Of a stretch of 64,000 nucleotides of DNA, positions 1 through 12,273 are shown piece by piece. Location of the stretch: positions 1 through 64,000 of the forward strand of contig JABYQS010000029.1 of NCBI GenBank assembly GCA_022592435.1, given 5' to 3'. The translations under genes and the position numbers were made by a program. Below the pieces are notes generated by a model. It ran no database searches, was not told where the DNA came from, and saw only the letters and a list, made by a program, of their open reading frames with translations. Source of the stretch: Cerioporus squamosus. Lineage: Eukaryota; Basidiomycota; Agaricomycetes; Polyporales; Polyporaceae. Every line of letters begins with the position of its first letter. The first letter of the stretch is position 1.

Positions 1-464
1 CGAGGTCCGCGCGTTTCCCCGGGTCTTGTGAACGTTCTTGATTGTTGTCGACATGGTAACTGATAAGAGAATCTAACAGCGTACGGGTGATCAAGCCGAC
101 GTGTTAGCGATAGATACGAGAGAAAGAGACTACTCAAAAAATGTGAGAAACCCGGCGCTTGACGAAGATCTTGACGATGTCGAGGTCGAAGTCGAGCGGT
201 CGGGAAACACGCGAGTCTTCAGGACACGAGCGAATGAGTAGGAAGAGTCGTCGTATCGAGAGAACTGGGGACTAGGCGCCCCAAACTACAGGTCCTAAAT
301 ACATGTCGAGACATAGCAAGCTAGAATAAGATGAGACAAAGTAGAACATCATAGAACCTGAGAGAACTAGAGTAGACAAAGACACAAAGAGAGAAAGGGA
401 AACAAAGCGTAAGGTCTAGGTGAAGAGAAGTGAAAGAAGGCGACGTCATCTAGTAGCCTCGAGG
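1..464. other. Left-edge spacer, no gene seen
   Basis: I see no open frame of useful length and no recognisable RNA gene here. The stretch is purine-rich, with repeated AGAGA/TAGAA-like runs between about 290 and 440. It lies beyond the 3' end of the truncated F-box gene on the minus strand. It may hold decayed remains of that gene's missing C-terminal third, but no segment aligns by eye to the related intact gene at 12.3-14.0 kb. Confidence 0.5.
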
Positions 465-1810
465 CTACGAGATGCGTGCCTGGGAGGTGATCCGAAAGTG
501 GCTATCGAGACGCCGGCCCCTTACACACGGTGGCTGCACCGATAAACAGCGAAGCATCATCCTCTGGAAGGAGAATTGCCAGTGGCCACTCGCAACAGCA
601 CAGTACAGGGCATCAACATAGTGCGGTGGGAGGTGGCGACCGCGGAACAGTATGCTGAGGCACTCCAGCCACGGAGATGACATGTGGTCGAGGAAGGCCG
701 TGACCCAGCGAAGATCGTCGACGATCACGCTCAGCTCTCGGATAAGGGGGAAGGACCACGGCGAAATTCGGAGACGAGATGGGGGACAGGCTTTCGAGGA
801 GATCTCAATGCTGAGGTGCTCGAGCGAGCGAAGCGAACCTATAGCAGAGAGAGCGGCTGGGAATACATGTACACGTTCGATGCGCAATATGCGCAGGCGG
901 GATAGACTAGGAATGAAGGACGCAAGTGACAGGTTGATGCCTGCGTCTACATCGTGAGGATCCCTGCTCGAATTCTCCGTGATAGTGAGCTCCTCAAGCT
1001 GGGATGCGCACACCGCGAGCCTGTGGAATGTCCCTGCGAAACCTGCCTGTGGCGGAATGGCCAATAGGTGAAGTTGCCGAGGCTCCTTCCGAAGGGAAAA
1101 AGAAGAGTGTCGGGAGAGAGATACTGAGTCTCTGCACCGTGGAGCGAGAGGCGACAAACATTCGGGAAGAGAGGGATCGGGCCATGACGGGTAAGCAGAG
1201 TCCAAACGTCGAGGGAGCAGAAGATCCTCGCCAGCCCCCGCGACACGGTCTTGGGATCGCTCTGAACGACCCGAATGTACTGCGAATATAACGCCCAGCG
1301 TCTGAAGTCTTGGAGCTGCGGGGTTCGGAGCAATCGCTGTTCAACGACATGTGAGCCGCCCTTGCGAGACGAAGTTTCCAAATCGATTCAACTCACCATC
1401 TCTTGCGAGCCTACTGGAAAAGCGGGTTCTGTGCTCTTGAACTCGACCGTAGTGGAGAATTGGTTGATGAGGAGCCTGAGCAAGTTGCGTGATGGGCCTG
1501 CTTCCGTCTCGCTCTCGGCGTGATGCACCGCTCCCAATGCATAGACATTCGCAGGAAGAGTGCGCAGAATGGGAGTAAACGTGGGTATCTCCCACCACAG
1601 AATGGCAACAGCCGGCTCCCATAGCTGGCGACATGTCCTCGCGACTCGTGCCAACGACCTATGGTCGATCCCGAATTCGTCTCTCTTGATGACCGTGGAG
1701 TCGTCGCTGTCGATATCACTTGAGGAGTTGTCGTCGTCTCCGGCCTTCGTGAGGTATGACAGAATCAAAGATATAGTGCCAGGACGCAAGCTGAGGAGAT
1801 ATGCTGCCAT
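465..1810 (-). pseudogene. F-box/LRR-like protein 1, frameshifted and C-terminally truncated
   Basis: Presumed substrate-recognition subunit of an SCF ubiquitin ligase, by family. Exon 1 (1810 to 1397) starts MAAYLLSLRPGTISLILSYL, an F-box-like opening matching the gene at 12.3-14.0 kb. It ends at a GTGAGT donor, and exon 2 starts at 1336 after CAG. Exon 1 is 138 codons, phase 0. Exon 2 spans 872 nt, not a multiple of three. LRR-like sequence continues only after a frame change near 1088-1100, at a T5 run that appears to lack one T. The protein also stops about 170 residues earlier than the intact relative. Both the intron and the R-L-L-R start of exon 2 are shared with the two other F-box genes here. 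Frameshift plus truncation suggest a decaying copy; an error in the T run would explain only the first. Confidence 0.75.
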
Positions 1811-2427
1811 GATGATGGACAAGGACAGCGCATCGTGCGAACACGCGTCCATGAGCTTCTGAGCGCTTATGATGCCTTCCTGGTCGCCCAAGCGTCGAAC
1901 TCGGTCGTAAGGTAGGCCCAGCACAGACTCGACTACGTCGTGATGGTGTGACGCGCCCGTGACCCCTCACGTGCATCGAACCTGTAGAACGAATCTAGGG
2001 TCTGCAACCGGCTTTCATTGCCTTTCCTGGCAGCGCCTACCAGACTTGTCGACGCGCGCGGTGCGGAAATGCCTCAAAGAAACCAAGCGCCAGTGCAAAC
2101 TTTTCGATAGGCTCTCGGTCAACGCCCTCCATTAAAAATCAAGAACCACAATAATGTCAAAAAGCACTTTCTCTATCGACTGCTGGTTCCGGATTTTGCG
2201 ATTGGTGGCTACCTGCATTCAAGTTTGAATTCCATTGTCGCGGCCCAGCCAAACCCGACCCAGCGTGACAGATTTCGATCACATGACGTAGTCGAGTCTG
2301 TGCTGGGCCTACCTTACATACATGGCAATCCCGCTGGGTCTTCGAACTCGAACCATATGCACTCGCTTCGTTGGAGAACCAACCGACAATGAGGGGAACA
2401 ACTCGTCCACAAAATCCAGTCACGACG
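1811..2427. other. Spacer between F-box 1 and the FAD oxidoreductase
   Basis: Both flanking genes are on the minus strand, so this stretch holds the 3' flank of the FAD oxidoreductase and the upstream region of F-box 1. I see no additional gene. Confidence 0.5.
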
Positions 2428-4440
2428 TCAGAAGTCCTGGGGGTTATGGAACACACGGCCCCGGTCGTACTTGTTCTTGATCTCAGTCAGTCGCGCGGTA
2501 TGCGTCGGATAGTACTTCTTGTGCGCGACCTCCGCCGAGTACGTGCTATCAACATAATTCACTAAACCCCCATCAACCCTCATCAGCTCGACTGGTCCGA
2601 AGTCCCCTGCAGTCTGAAACGACCCTGACGCACCGTACTCCTTGAAGAACGTCTTCGGCTGGTTTTCTTCTAGCGCTGCCTTCATGCCCTGGATGAACTT
2701 GATCCCGTCGGAGACGGGACTTGAGAACGAGCCGTAGTACTGAATCGAGTACAGCGCGTCCCGGGCGTCGAACGCGTTGTAGTCTGTGCTGCGGCTACGG
2801 ATCGCGGACTTCGGACCTCCGTACAGATCGCTGGAAGGACCGTTCCAGTACGAGCTGGCACGCAAATGCACGAGGAACTTACAAAATGACGAACCAGCCG
2901 GCCGTGCTCTTCCCCGGGCCATAAAAGTACTTCATCAGTGCGTCCGTCGAGGGCTTCAGCAGCGGCTCGTGCTCGCTCACGAACGTCGACGTCGCAAAGA
3001 AGTAGTCGTGAGTGTCCGGCGCGAGCGTCGTGTTGAGGCTGCTGACATCCTGCGCGCCTGCGTAGTACAGCACGGACGTGATCCAGTCCTGCGCCTGCAG
3101 CGTCGTCGCGGTCGGCTTGCCCAGCTCAGCAAGGAGCGGCACCATCGTCGCGTTCAGCTTCGCAACGTCAGCGCTATCTACACGACGACGCAGACATGTC
3201 GTGTTAATCATGAGCCTACCGACTCGGAAATAGAATTGAGCACTCACAGTACGATCCGCTGACGGAGAAAGAGACGCCGCTCGGGGTACTCCCCGGATTG
3301 ACATGCAGCTGCAGCCCAAGATTCGCATCCAACGGCCTCCTCGGATCGTTCGCGAACCTCTGCCACGCCAAAAGCCCCCTACTCGCCTCCTCCGCGCCGT
3401 AGTTCCCGAACGTGTACGAGAACGCGACGGAGTCGACCGCCTTGTGCGTGAGCATCGTGAACTGCGTGATGATCCCAAAGTTCGCGCCCGCGCCCATCGC
3501 AGCCCAGAAGAGATCCGCGTTCTGCGACTGGGACGCAGTGCGGAGTGCGCCGTCGGCCGTGACGATCTCGATGCTTGTGACTTGGTCCGCGAGGAGGCCC
3601 CAGGCGCGCGAGGGGAGCCCGAAGCCGCCCTGGCCTGCGTGTCCGCCGATGCCGACATAGGGACATGTGCCGTGTGCCATCGCACGTTTACCTGGCAGAT
3701 ACAGACAGCGTCAGTGGTCGAACTTGACAGAAAGACACGACAGCGGCGCCCAGAGCGTCTACGAAGCCCGAGTACAAAGAGCAACTTGAAGCGGGGAGGA
3801 AGGGACGCAGAGCGAATACTACTGACTACTGAACTCACCATGCTCCCAAAGATAAAGTGCAACGTCGCCAAGATGATTGCCTGCACCGATGGTAGCGGTA
3901 TCCCCTTTGACAGATAGGTGGCGTAGGTTGTCGAGAGAGATGGTCAAATGACCGTCCTCGCCCCCCAGAGCAAAAGCTGCATCTAGGAACACAGGCACAA
4001 ACCTTCAGCACTGTTCATCATAGACATGTCTGATACGAGGACGAACTGACAGGAATGACCGCCGCTCCGGGCGTTGACCTTGACACCGTATGTAGCCCCG
4101 CACTTGACGGCAGCCGCGACTTCGGCCGCATCCTTGGGATAGAGGATCACCGCAGGCTTCCAGTTGAATCTGCCCAGACGTTTGCCATGGTAAGTACGAT
4201 GCAACCAGGAGCGGAACGCATAAGATGTCATGGGGGTACGCACCGGAGGTTGAAGGGCGCAACATCGTCCGCATAGCCTGGCGCACCCTGCCAGATAGGA
4301 AACAGTCCGGCGTGTTCCAAGCAGTCTAGAAACGACTCGTAGCTATATGCGCGGTCCTGCAGCGAGTTGAGAGGGACCGTAGCCGCGAGCGATGACAGGA
4401 TAACGGAGAGCGCGACGAGGGAGACGATGAACGAGCGCAT
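2428..4440 (-). CDS. Secreted FAD-linked oxidoreductase, berberine-bridge (BBE) type
   Basis: Six exons (4440-4244, 4169-4051, 3982-3839, 3691-3248, 3177-2883, 2830-2428) sum to 1,602 nt, giving 533 aa with clean junctions. Residues 1-20 form a signal peptide (MRSFIVSLVALSVILSSLAA), so the enzyme is probably extracellular. The FAD-binding domain follows. RSGGHSYAAF supplies the His, and GTCPYVGIGGHAGQGGFG the Cys, that in this family bind FAD covalently at two points. The C-terminus VFHNPQDF is the typical BBE-domain ending. Family members oxidise sugars, alcohols or alkaloid precursors using O2; the substrate here cannot be read. The Tyr codon of the HSY motif is split by an intron. It lies in the same region as two ene-reductases and several dehydrogenases. 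I see no frameshift or missing key residue. Confidence 0.93.
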
Positions 4441-4506
4441 GATGGAAGGAACCGACGGTGTTATGGATCGCGGTATCGAACCCTACCCCGTCCCATCCTC
4501 GCTGCC

Positions 4507-4512
4507 TTTATA
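4507..4512 (-). promoter_or_regulatory. TATA box of the FAD oxidoreductase
   Basis: TATAAAGG on the minus strand, about 67 nt upstream of the start codon at 4440. The spacing matches the TATA-like boxes before several other redox genes in this window. Confidence 0.55.
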
Positions 4513-7500
4513 CATGAGCGCGAATTGGAGCTAGACACCAGTGAGAGTAGTGACCTGGCGCGCGCCTGGATGCGGACCATGAGTCCTCGCGGTGGCGTCG
4601 CATCGAGGCATTGAAGTGCTTGACAGCATCAGCCTCGCGCGAATGACGGACGTTGGGATCATCGCGGGCAGTCCTACTGAGGCCTCGGACGCGCTTGTGG
4701 CCTCTCGGAAGGTAGTACGCCGTCCTGCGCCTACTCGCTGCTCAGCGGCCTCCGGATCCGCTCCGTTCACTTCCCGGTGCGCTCGATGCACTGTGCGTCA
4801 GTTCTTTGAGAGCTTGCTTAGGCTACCGCGTGGTCGCATGGATGGATCGCTTCCTAGCTTGCGCGGTGCTCGGACACCGTAAAACGGGTAGCGACGTCGG
4901 CGGACTATCTGCCCTCAAGCGATAGCGAGGCAACGAAGCGTGCCATGTTCCGTAGTGGTCGTCGAGAGCTCTCAAGATAGGAGACGGCCGCAGAATTGCA
5001 CATAGGCACGTTCGATGGCGGTCTCGCGAATACGCAGTCAGTTGTCGAGGCGACATCGAGTAGTCAAGACAGGATAGCAGAGTCCACAGAGTCGTCCGGA
5101 GAAGATTCGAGCCCTCGAGCTTGCGAGCGGACGAGTGATGGAATCGAGTTGTGCCGATGACTGAATGATATCACACCGCCTAGCAGAGAGCGACGGTGAT
5201 AGCGAGAAGGTGAACTCGCATATAATGCAACGGCTCGGGGACGTGCAGGGCAGTCGAGAGCAAGACAATCAGGACCGGGAAGCCGCCTGGTTGTGTATCA
5301 GAGTCGCCAGTGGTTTCGCGAAGGTCCCACCAAGCAGATGTCAACCATGCACTTCTTGGAATGCGTGAAGAGCATGTACCGCCGGGACGTGGGGTACAGG
5401 AGGTCGATCGTGGTGTTGACAGCCAGACTGATCTGCCCGAGGTGGAGGCCACGGCGGGTAAGGTGCGATGCACGTTACTGTGCGGTGTCCTCAACATGAG
5501 CTGCGTCACAAGTTGTAGACCCTTGTAGGCGTGCGCATGTACGGACGTATGCGAGAGAGAAGAATATGTGTGGATGGCCGTGTCCGTACCTGAACATCAG
5601 ATGCGGCCGAGCGGCCGACAACGGAGTGGTATTGGACATACCTCTGTGCCCTCGAGTACGGCCAGCGAGCCGCTCTGTGCGATCTAACCAGTTATGACGG
5701 CTTGGTTGATCGCGAGAGCAGCAGTATACGTGCCCGTAGTTGTCCTCCTCGAGCATCACTGATGCGAGTGTGGAGCTGAGGGCTGTATGGACTGCAGTCA
5801 GAGCGAAGTATTGCCTCGCGTACGCCTCGAGAGGCCGGCCTACAATGACTTCAGAAGATCATCGCGCGGTTTGTGTATGGCTAGCCAGGTTGTGACAGGC
5901 AAAGATGGAGGAATGCGACCATCTGCAGAAGACGTACCTTGGACTTGTGCACCTATACAACCAGCAGTAACGCCCTACAACCCTCAATGACGTCGCTAGA
6001 AGCAGCTTGCGCTGGCACGGCAAGGCGAGGAGCAAAGCATAAAGAGCGGAAAGCGCAGCAGAGAGTAGAGGAGAGAGTCAGGCAAGAAAAAGGCAGAAGC
6101 GGCGAGCGCGAAGGAAGAGGGAGGGACTAGGAGGGCGCCCTCCTCCTCCGCGCGCTAAGCTTGCCTTTCTTGATCACTCTCATCTCTGCCGTAGCTCCTC
6201 CTCTGATCCCTGCTAAGTATCTGCTCGCATATGTCATGATATCCTCAGATTTCTCCCCTGTCCCTCGAGAGATCTGAGAGCAGAACGTCTCACGGATGTC
6301 TGCGACTCCTCTGGATCTGTCCTAACGACCCCTCCTGTCACCGGCCATCTCGTTCGCCCAACCCTCACAGTGCATATGATGTCTCTCCGACCCTCAACAC
6401 ACGATCTGGGACACGCACGGAGATAGACACTGAAGGAAGGAGTCTGAGGACGGACGGTTAGAGGGCGAGACAGCGGATGAGCCGCATGCAGGCCAGCTCG
6501 GAGGTATGTTTTCCCCATTCCCTTGCCCATGGTCCCCTCCATCCCATTCGTGTATACCAAGGCGTCTTGAACGTTTGAACATCTGAAAGAGACGGTTCGC
6601 TGGTCTGAGCGACTTGGGATACAAGATAACGCCGGGGCCACTGCAGGCGTGTAACTGCGTGTACTTAAGTTCTCAAGTACCTCGTCCGAGTGCATACCTA
6701 CTTACTAGTGCGCCACACATCCGGCTGCTACACATACCTACCCTCTTCAGTCTAAATACTCAGATTCGAAGCGACAGTATGGAGTTGCAAGCATTGCAAC
6801 CCGACGTCGGGTTGGACGCGTACCAAGACGCGCTCACTATCGTGCTTCCTGCCCTCGTCAATGAGCCCGAACCGACGTTCTCGCGCGATCTCATGTACGT
6901 CCACCCTGTACTCTTCCTCTCGCCATTCGTCTGTGCATCGGCACCAACACGAGCGATCGGGTCGCCCGCGGGATGGCACACACTGCCCGTGCTCTCGCCT
7001 GACTCGAACCACACCCATACCTGGGACACCTTCAACCCTGAGCGAACTCGTCCATGCCGTCAGCCATAAACTCCAGCTAACCGCGCGGATCCAAAGGGGC
7101 TGTCAGCTAGGCCGTAAAACACGCTTGCGAGCGGCTCGTGGAAATGTGAGTACTTCGAATTTCCGCTGGTCCACATAGATTCCGCTGACAGACCTTCGCC
7201 GCACAAATAGCGCTCCTAGACGACTCGGAAGCTTGACGCATTCATAGCACCGCTCCTTCCTGCGCTCGACAAGCCGGCACCTCGCCGGCCTTGGTGCGAG
7301 CATCACAACGGCAACGTTCGTGAGCGGGCACGAGCCGCTCTGGAAGTCTTCTCGTATGCGGGGGGAAGATCGCCTTCTCGTACGTGGATCTGGTCTTTCC
7401 TTCCCTGCTGACAGTACTGAGCAGAGCGTCGGCGCGCACTTACTTCAGCTCCCAGTGCAATTGTCCGGAGAGGGCTCTTCCCGATCCCGTACGATGGCTT

Positions 7501-8137
7501 GAATACACTCACTGTGTCCGACTTGGACGGCTTCGATCTCGTCCAGGGCTTGAAGGTCGCACTCGAACGCAACCGACCGAAGGCTTCCGTTGATATACGT
7601 GGTACGTCTCTTGTAGATCTCCCCTGCATGCCGCGCGATTCATCGGACGGCATGTAGCCTGAGGGACCTATGTCGCCAACACCCTCTGCCTTCTCAGTTA
7701 ACAGAGCGGGCGGTATGGCTTCAATCTGCAGCCAGGAGCGACGATAGATTGAAGAGTTGAGACAGGGGCTCTGGCGCGGGTCCAGCTTCTGACAGGTTTG
7801 CTCTCAGCGCACTTCCTCGCTCTCATCCCCTTTCGACTCACTCCTCGTATATGCTGTGCGCGAATTTGCATTGTTCCCGGTTCCGAAATATTCGGACCTA
7901 GGTAGAGAGAGATCGAGCGTCCCTCTTGCTCACTAAGCACAATGTGACTCACCCATACATCATAACCGCAGCTCCTGCGCTCCCTACGAAGCAAGGATCG
8001 GTCGACTACCTCAAGTCGCTGCTGCCCGCAAGGCGGAAGCCCGCCCGGGATATCCATTCCCGATTTACTTGTGCTTTGTCATCCCGACATGGCGACATAT
8101 TGCTAACGTAACATGGGACATCTGCGCGAAGTCAGCA
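4513..8137. other. 3.6-kb stretch without a confident gene
   Basis: It separates divergent genes, the minus-strand FAD oxidoreductase and plus-strand OYE1. Most open frames are short and overlap antisense. The only suggestive part is about 6778-7610 on the plus strand, listed separately. The stretch 6040-6130 is a purine-rich run. No transposase or reverse-transcriptase motif was recognised. Confidence 0.45.
6778..7610 (+). pseudogene. Possible exon remnants of an unrecognised gene
   Basis: A start codon at 6778 opens MELQALQPDVGLDAYQDAL and is followed by a good donor (GTACGT at about 6896). A second stretch, ending at a GTGAGT donor near 7145, reads LSELVHAVSHKLQLTARIQ. Further open pieces in changing frames follow (for example VRERARAALEVF near 7320 and LDGFDLVQGLKVALERN near 7525). 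The pieces look protein-like and helical but do not join into one frame, and stops intervene. I do not recognise the family. It could be a decayed gene or chance open sequence. Confidence 0.2.
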
Positions 8138-8145
8138 CATATAAG
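8138..8145 (+). promoter_or_regulatory. TATA box of OYE1
   Basis: CATATAAGG about 78 nt upstream of the OYE1 start, followed by a pyrimidine-rich leader (CTCTACCGTCTCTTCTCTTC), as usual in basidiomycete promoters. Confidence 0.55.
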
Positions 8146-8219
8146 GCTTCCCTCTCGCACATCCTACCAGCACCATCTCTACCGTCTCTTCTCTTCCATC
8201 CCTTTCACTGCGTAGCGCG

Positions 8220-9574
8220 ATGGCATCCCGACCTCTGTTCAACGCGCCGGCCCCGAACGTCCCGTACTTTGTGCCACGGCAATACCCGCCCGCCGGGACT
8301 GCGTTCGATCCGCAGCCTGATGGGAAGCCGATACCCACGCTCTTCAAGCCGCTCAAGATTCGTGGCGTAGAGTTCCAAAACCGTATCTTCGTAAGTTTGC
8401 GCGTCGATATGCTCCTCATGTGGTTATACCGCGGCTAACGATGCTGCACAGCTTGCGCCGCTGTGCCAGTACTCGTCTACGAACGGTGTCGTCTCGCCCT
8501 GGCAGCTTGTTCACCGTGCGTCTTCCGCGCGTCTTGTCCGATACTCTGTACTAACAGTCGCTCGCAGTGGGTGGGATCTTCACTCACGGACCCGGGCTGA
8601 CGTTCACCGAGGCAACCGCCGTCCTTCCTGAAGGCCGCATCTCGCCCGAGGACGCCGGGATCTGGACAGACGAACAAGCCGACGCATGGGCGAAAGTCGT
8701 GGAGTTCGCGCACTCGCAAAACCAGAAGATGGGGATCCAGCTCGCGCACGCCGGCCGCAAAGCGTCCACCGCTGCGCCCTGGGTCGCAAATACCGGCACC
8801 GTCCCCGCCATCGCCGGCGGCTTCCCCGACGACGTCCTGGGCCCGACCGACCAGCCGCACCAGCCGGACTTCCCCACCCCGAAGGCACTCACGAAGGAGG
8901 GCATCGCCCGCATCGTGAAGGGCTTCGTCGACGCCGCCAAGCGCTCCATCCGCGCCGGCTTCGACGTGATAGAGATCCACGGCGCGCACGGCTTCCTCAT
9001 CAGCTCCTTCTACGCCCCGGCCAGCAACACGCGCACGGACGAGTACGGCGGCTCATTCGAGAACCGCATCCGCCTCGCCATCGAGGTTGTCGACGCCGTC
9101 CGCGCCATCATCCCGCCCACCACGCCGCTGTTCTTCCGCGTGTCGGCCACGGACTGGCTCAAGGACGATCAGGGCCCGAGGTGGACCTCCGAAGACACTG
9201 TCCGCCTCTCGGGCATCCTTGCCGAGCACGGCGTCGACTTCATTGACGTGTCCACGGGAGGCCTGAGCGCCGCTACGCAGATGTCGCCTCTCGCCACTGG
9301 CTCGGGCTACCAGGTCCCGTTCGCCGCCGACATCAAAGCCGCGCTCGGAGACAAGGTCTTCGTCGGCGCTGTGGGGGGTATCAACGAGGGTAAGTTCGCA
9401 CAGAGTATCCTGGACGAGGGCAAGGCGGACGTTGTGCTCGTCGGCCGGATGTTCCAAAAGAACCCTGGGTTCGTATGGAAGTTGGCGGATGATCTGGGCG
9501 TCGAGCTGCACCAGTCGAGCCAGATCGGCTGGCCGTTCCAAGGGCGCGCGAAGAAGACGAACAAGAAGGACTAA
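8220..9574 (+). CDS. Old Yellow Enzyme 1, class III (YqjM-like) NAD(P)H:flavin oxidoreductase
   Basis: FMN-dependent ene-reductase that reduces activated C=C bonds with NAD(P)H; cytosolic, as no signal peptide is seen. Exons 8220-8390, 8452-8515 and 8568-9574 sum to 1,242 nt, giving 413 aa. Residues 58-66 carry APLCQYSS, whose Cys is the redox-tuning residue of the YqjM class. [12 protein letters not shown] and the [10 protein letters not shown] motif supply the substrate-binding His pair. [13 protein letters not shown] and the C-terminal phosphate-binding stretch ([14 protein letters not shown]) follow in normal order. Length is slightly above bacterial YqjM because of an N-terminal extension typical of fungal copies. 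A frameshifted paralogue lies on the opposite strand at 18.8-20.3 kb. That copy has two extra introns in the region this gene carries as one long last exon. Confidence 0.96.
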
Positions 9575-9807
9575 TGCAAGCTTGGGTTACTATGGGATTG
9601 GCGACAGCTCTCTACAGGAGTACTGGATAGGTACGGTTACATGTAGTCCGAAGCATCATAGAATTCGGCGCGACGACCAGGAAGTAAACATACTCGTTGT
9701 GTTATACATTAATCAGGGAGTCTCATACTAGGAGATACATCGTCAGGACACTCGTGCGTCGGTACGCTCTGCTCGAACGAGAAGTAACTACTAGGAGAAG
9801 TAGATAC

Positions 9808-11684
9808 TCAACTATCAGTGGTTATGCTCCCGGGAACGACCACCTTCCGGGGCCATCTGCGCTCCTGCTCTCGGATGAGATGGAAGTCCGTCATCAGACT
9901 GTCTAAAGATCGCCAACCACGCGACCTATGCCCCTCCAGCTCATCTTCGAGTCCACACGAGACCCGCTCCAGATGTGGAAATATCCCAGACAGCAGTGCA
10001 GCGATCTGCGCCGCATTCTCCCGAGTGGGCTCGAAATACATGCCGACATTGATGCCGACATACAGCCGCGTGAGTGCAGAGTGCTCGGGGAGGACCCGGG
10101 GAAGGCGCGGCTCTGGAGGGCTCGCGGAATGCATGAAGGACGACTCGTGAGAGTCGGCACCATGCCTCGGGAGGGGTACGGAGGACGATTCGGGTCCCGG
10201 GTGCAGGTTGATGTCGATGGAGAGGTTGATGGCGTGCAACCGCGGACAACGCAGGGCGAGTGGAATTAAGCCATGTAGGGTCGCTCTGGGCTTCTCCAGG
10301 AGTATCGCAGAAGTGTCGTCTTCCTGAGTGATCATGTATTGGACTCTTTGACAAAGGTCCAAGCACTCGATGTGGGGCCATGCGCGAGGCATGGCGTCGA
10401 GTGTGGCGTCGTCAACGGTGATGGAGCCCCAATTGAGCAGCGCGAGATGCCTGAGGGCGGGAAGGCTGAGGAGAGGCCGTATGGTTTCCGACGCAACCCA
10501 TGGTGGCTGGATCGGGTGTACGTAGAATAACACCGCTTGCAGCACGTCGCGGGACGGGTGTGCTGCAATAGCAGCGAAGCCTGAGTCGAGTAGGGAATCG
10601 GAGACGATATCGGAGTCCCAGGAGTCGTCCGGTATGATGCATGTCACGGCGAAACGTTCCAAGCAGGGGGAGGGGATCTTCTGCAGGACATTCGCGACCA
10701 GAGAAAAGCTCTTGATATGCACGTGTAGGTCCCGCAGTGTACGGAACACCGGATGCGCACCAGGAATCTGCGAATCGCGGCCATGGGCGGAGGATGAGAG
10801 CGAGAGGTCGAGTTTCTCCAGGTAGGGAAGGGAGGCGAGTTCGGGGATAGCAGACGGGTAGGTGTATATCTGGGTCAAACGCAATTCGCGGAGGTGCATT
10901 AGCTGCAAGAAGCCAATCGAACTGAATGATTTGCACGTGTAGTCCCTATTCCACGAGGACGGGGCTGTGGGGTCATAGTCGAGCGCGAGGACCCTGAGCT
11001 TCGGCGAGTACTCCACCAGATAGCTGATGTACTTAACGAAGTCCAGAGATGGACAAGATATTGTAATGTGGAGGGTGCTCAGAGCACCTGCGAAGAAAAG
11101 GCACCCTGGGGATACTCCTCCTCCAAACTCGTAATCCTTGAAGTCTAGGGATGTTAAGCAGGGAGCCAAGGGTCTCGGGCCGTACACGGCGATACCACAC
11201 ATTGCGGTCGCATCAATACGAGGATAGGGTCTCGTGCCTTGAGACTTCCCATCGGAGCGGTAAAGGATCTGTCCGACGTAGGACGAGTAATGCTCCCAAC
11301 GGACGAAGTCGCTGGGTACCGGCAAGCGAGCGAAGCGCTGCACGGAGTCTTCAGCTTCAGTCATAGTGAAAATTGAGACTTGTTACGCACTATTATACGG
11401 CGAGGCTGTTCTTGAACTCCTTCCTTTCGCGGCACCACTTCTTCCTCCGTATCGATAATGCATAGATCGCCCGGAAGAGTGTAGAAGAGAGGGACAATGG
11501 TTTATAGAGTGTACCACAACGTCGATACTGCGGGCTCATGGAGAGCTCGACATGTCGTTGCCAAGTTAACCAGCGTTTTGGAATCGTTGACCATGTGCGA
11601 CTCCGTGGTGTCGAGAGGCTCCGGGATGTGCAAGCAGATGTTGCGGAGGCAGCGCTGGGGAAGCGCGACTATGCCGGGTTTCAT
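9808..11684 (-). pseudogene. F-box/LRR-like protein 2 with an in-frame stop
   Basis: Exon 1 (11684-11391, 98 codons) begins MKPGIVALPQRCLRNICLHI, an F-box-like segment, and contains LVNLATTCRALHEPAVSTLW, the family's conserved region. A TAA at 11504-11502 then interrupts the frame. The frame resumes in phase with TIVPLFYTLPGDLCI, matching IVPLLYTLPADLCI in the intact relative. The phase-0 intron (11390-11338) is where the other family members have theirs. Exon 2 (11337-9808, 510 codons) is wholly open, with LRR-like repeats and ends with a basic tail. Because all else is open, the stop looks recent (a C-to-T change in CAA or CAG would be enough), or is a sequence error. Re-initiation inside exon 2 would give an LRR-only protein. 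Confidence 0.8.
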
Positions 11685-12273
11685 CGTGTCCAGCTGTGGC
11701 GTCCTACGGTAAGCACCATGATCTACACCATATCCAAGGGTACGTACAGTGAGTGAAGGCATATTCCCGCTAACTCAACCAATTTGAGGTGATGGTTGGT
11801 GGTGGTTGTCGCCCAACCCTGCTTCGGAAGCGTTGAAGCGCCGGAGCCGCGAAACCAATCTTCGCCATGCACCACGTGCGTCGCGTAGTGGCAGACCTAA
11901 ACAGCTTAACGGAAACATAGTAGTCTGTAGGATATTAGTGCGTCCTAAGCATATTGAGCGAAAGCCAGCATGGCATAGCGGACTTCACTCACGATGTTAT
12001 CGACATGATCGCGTACGTAGTACGAACCGACAACCAGAACTGTAAGTCAGTCATCGATTGACTAGCCCAGACAGACACGCGTAACCGTGCGCGACCTACA
12101 TCATGAAGACCAAGGCACCTAAGCTGTCACGTAGTCTCATAGACCTCGGGTCAAAACTTGGAGCCGAAGCCGCTCGAACTGAGAATGAATCCCCCACTGA
12201 CCACCCAAACCAGCCCTGCCGAAGGTCAACGCTCTCCTCACTTCTACCGCGACGCGGCTCCCACACGGCGCTG

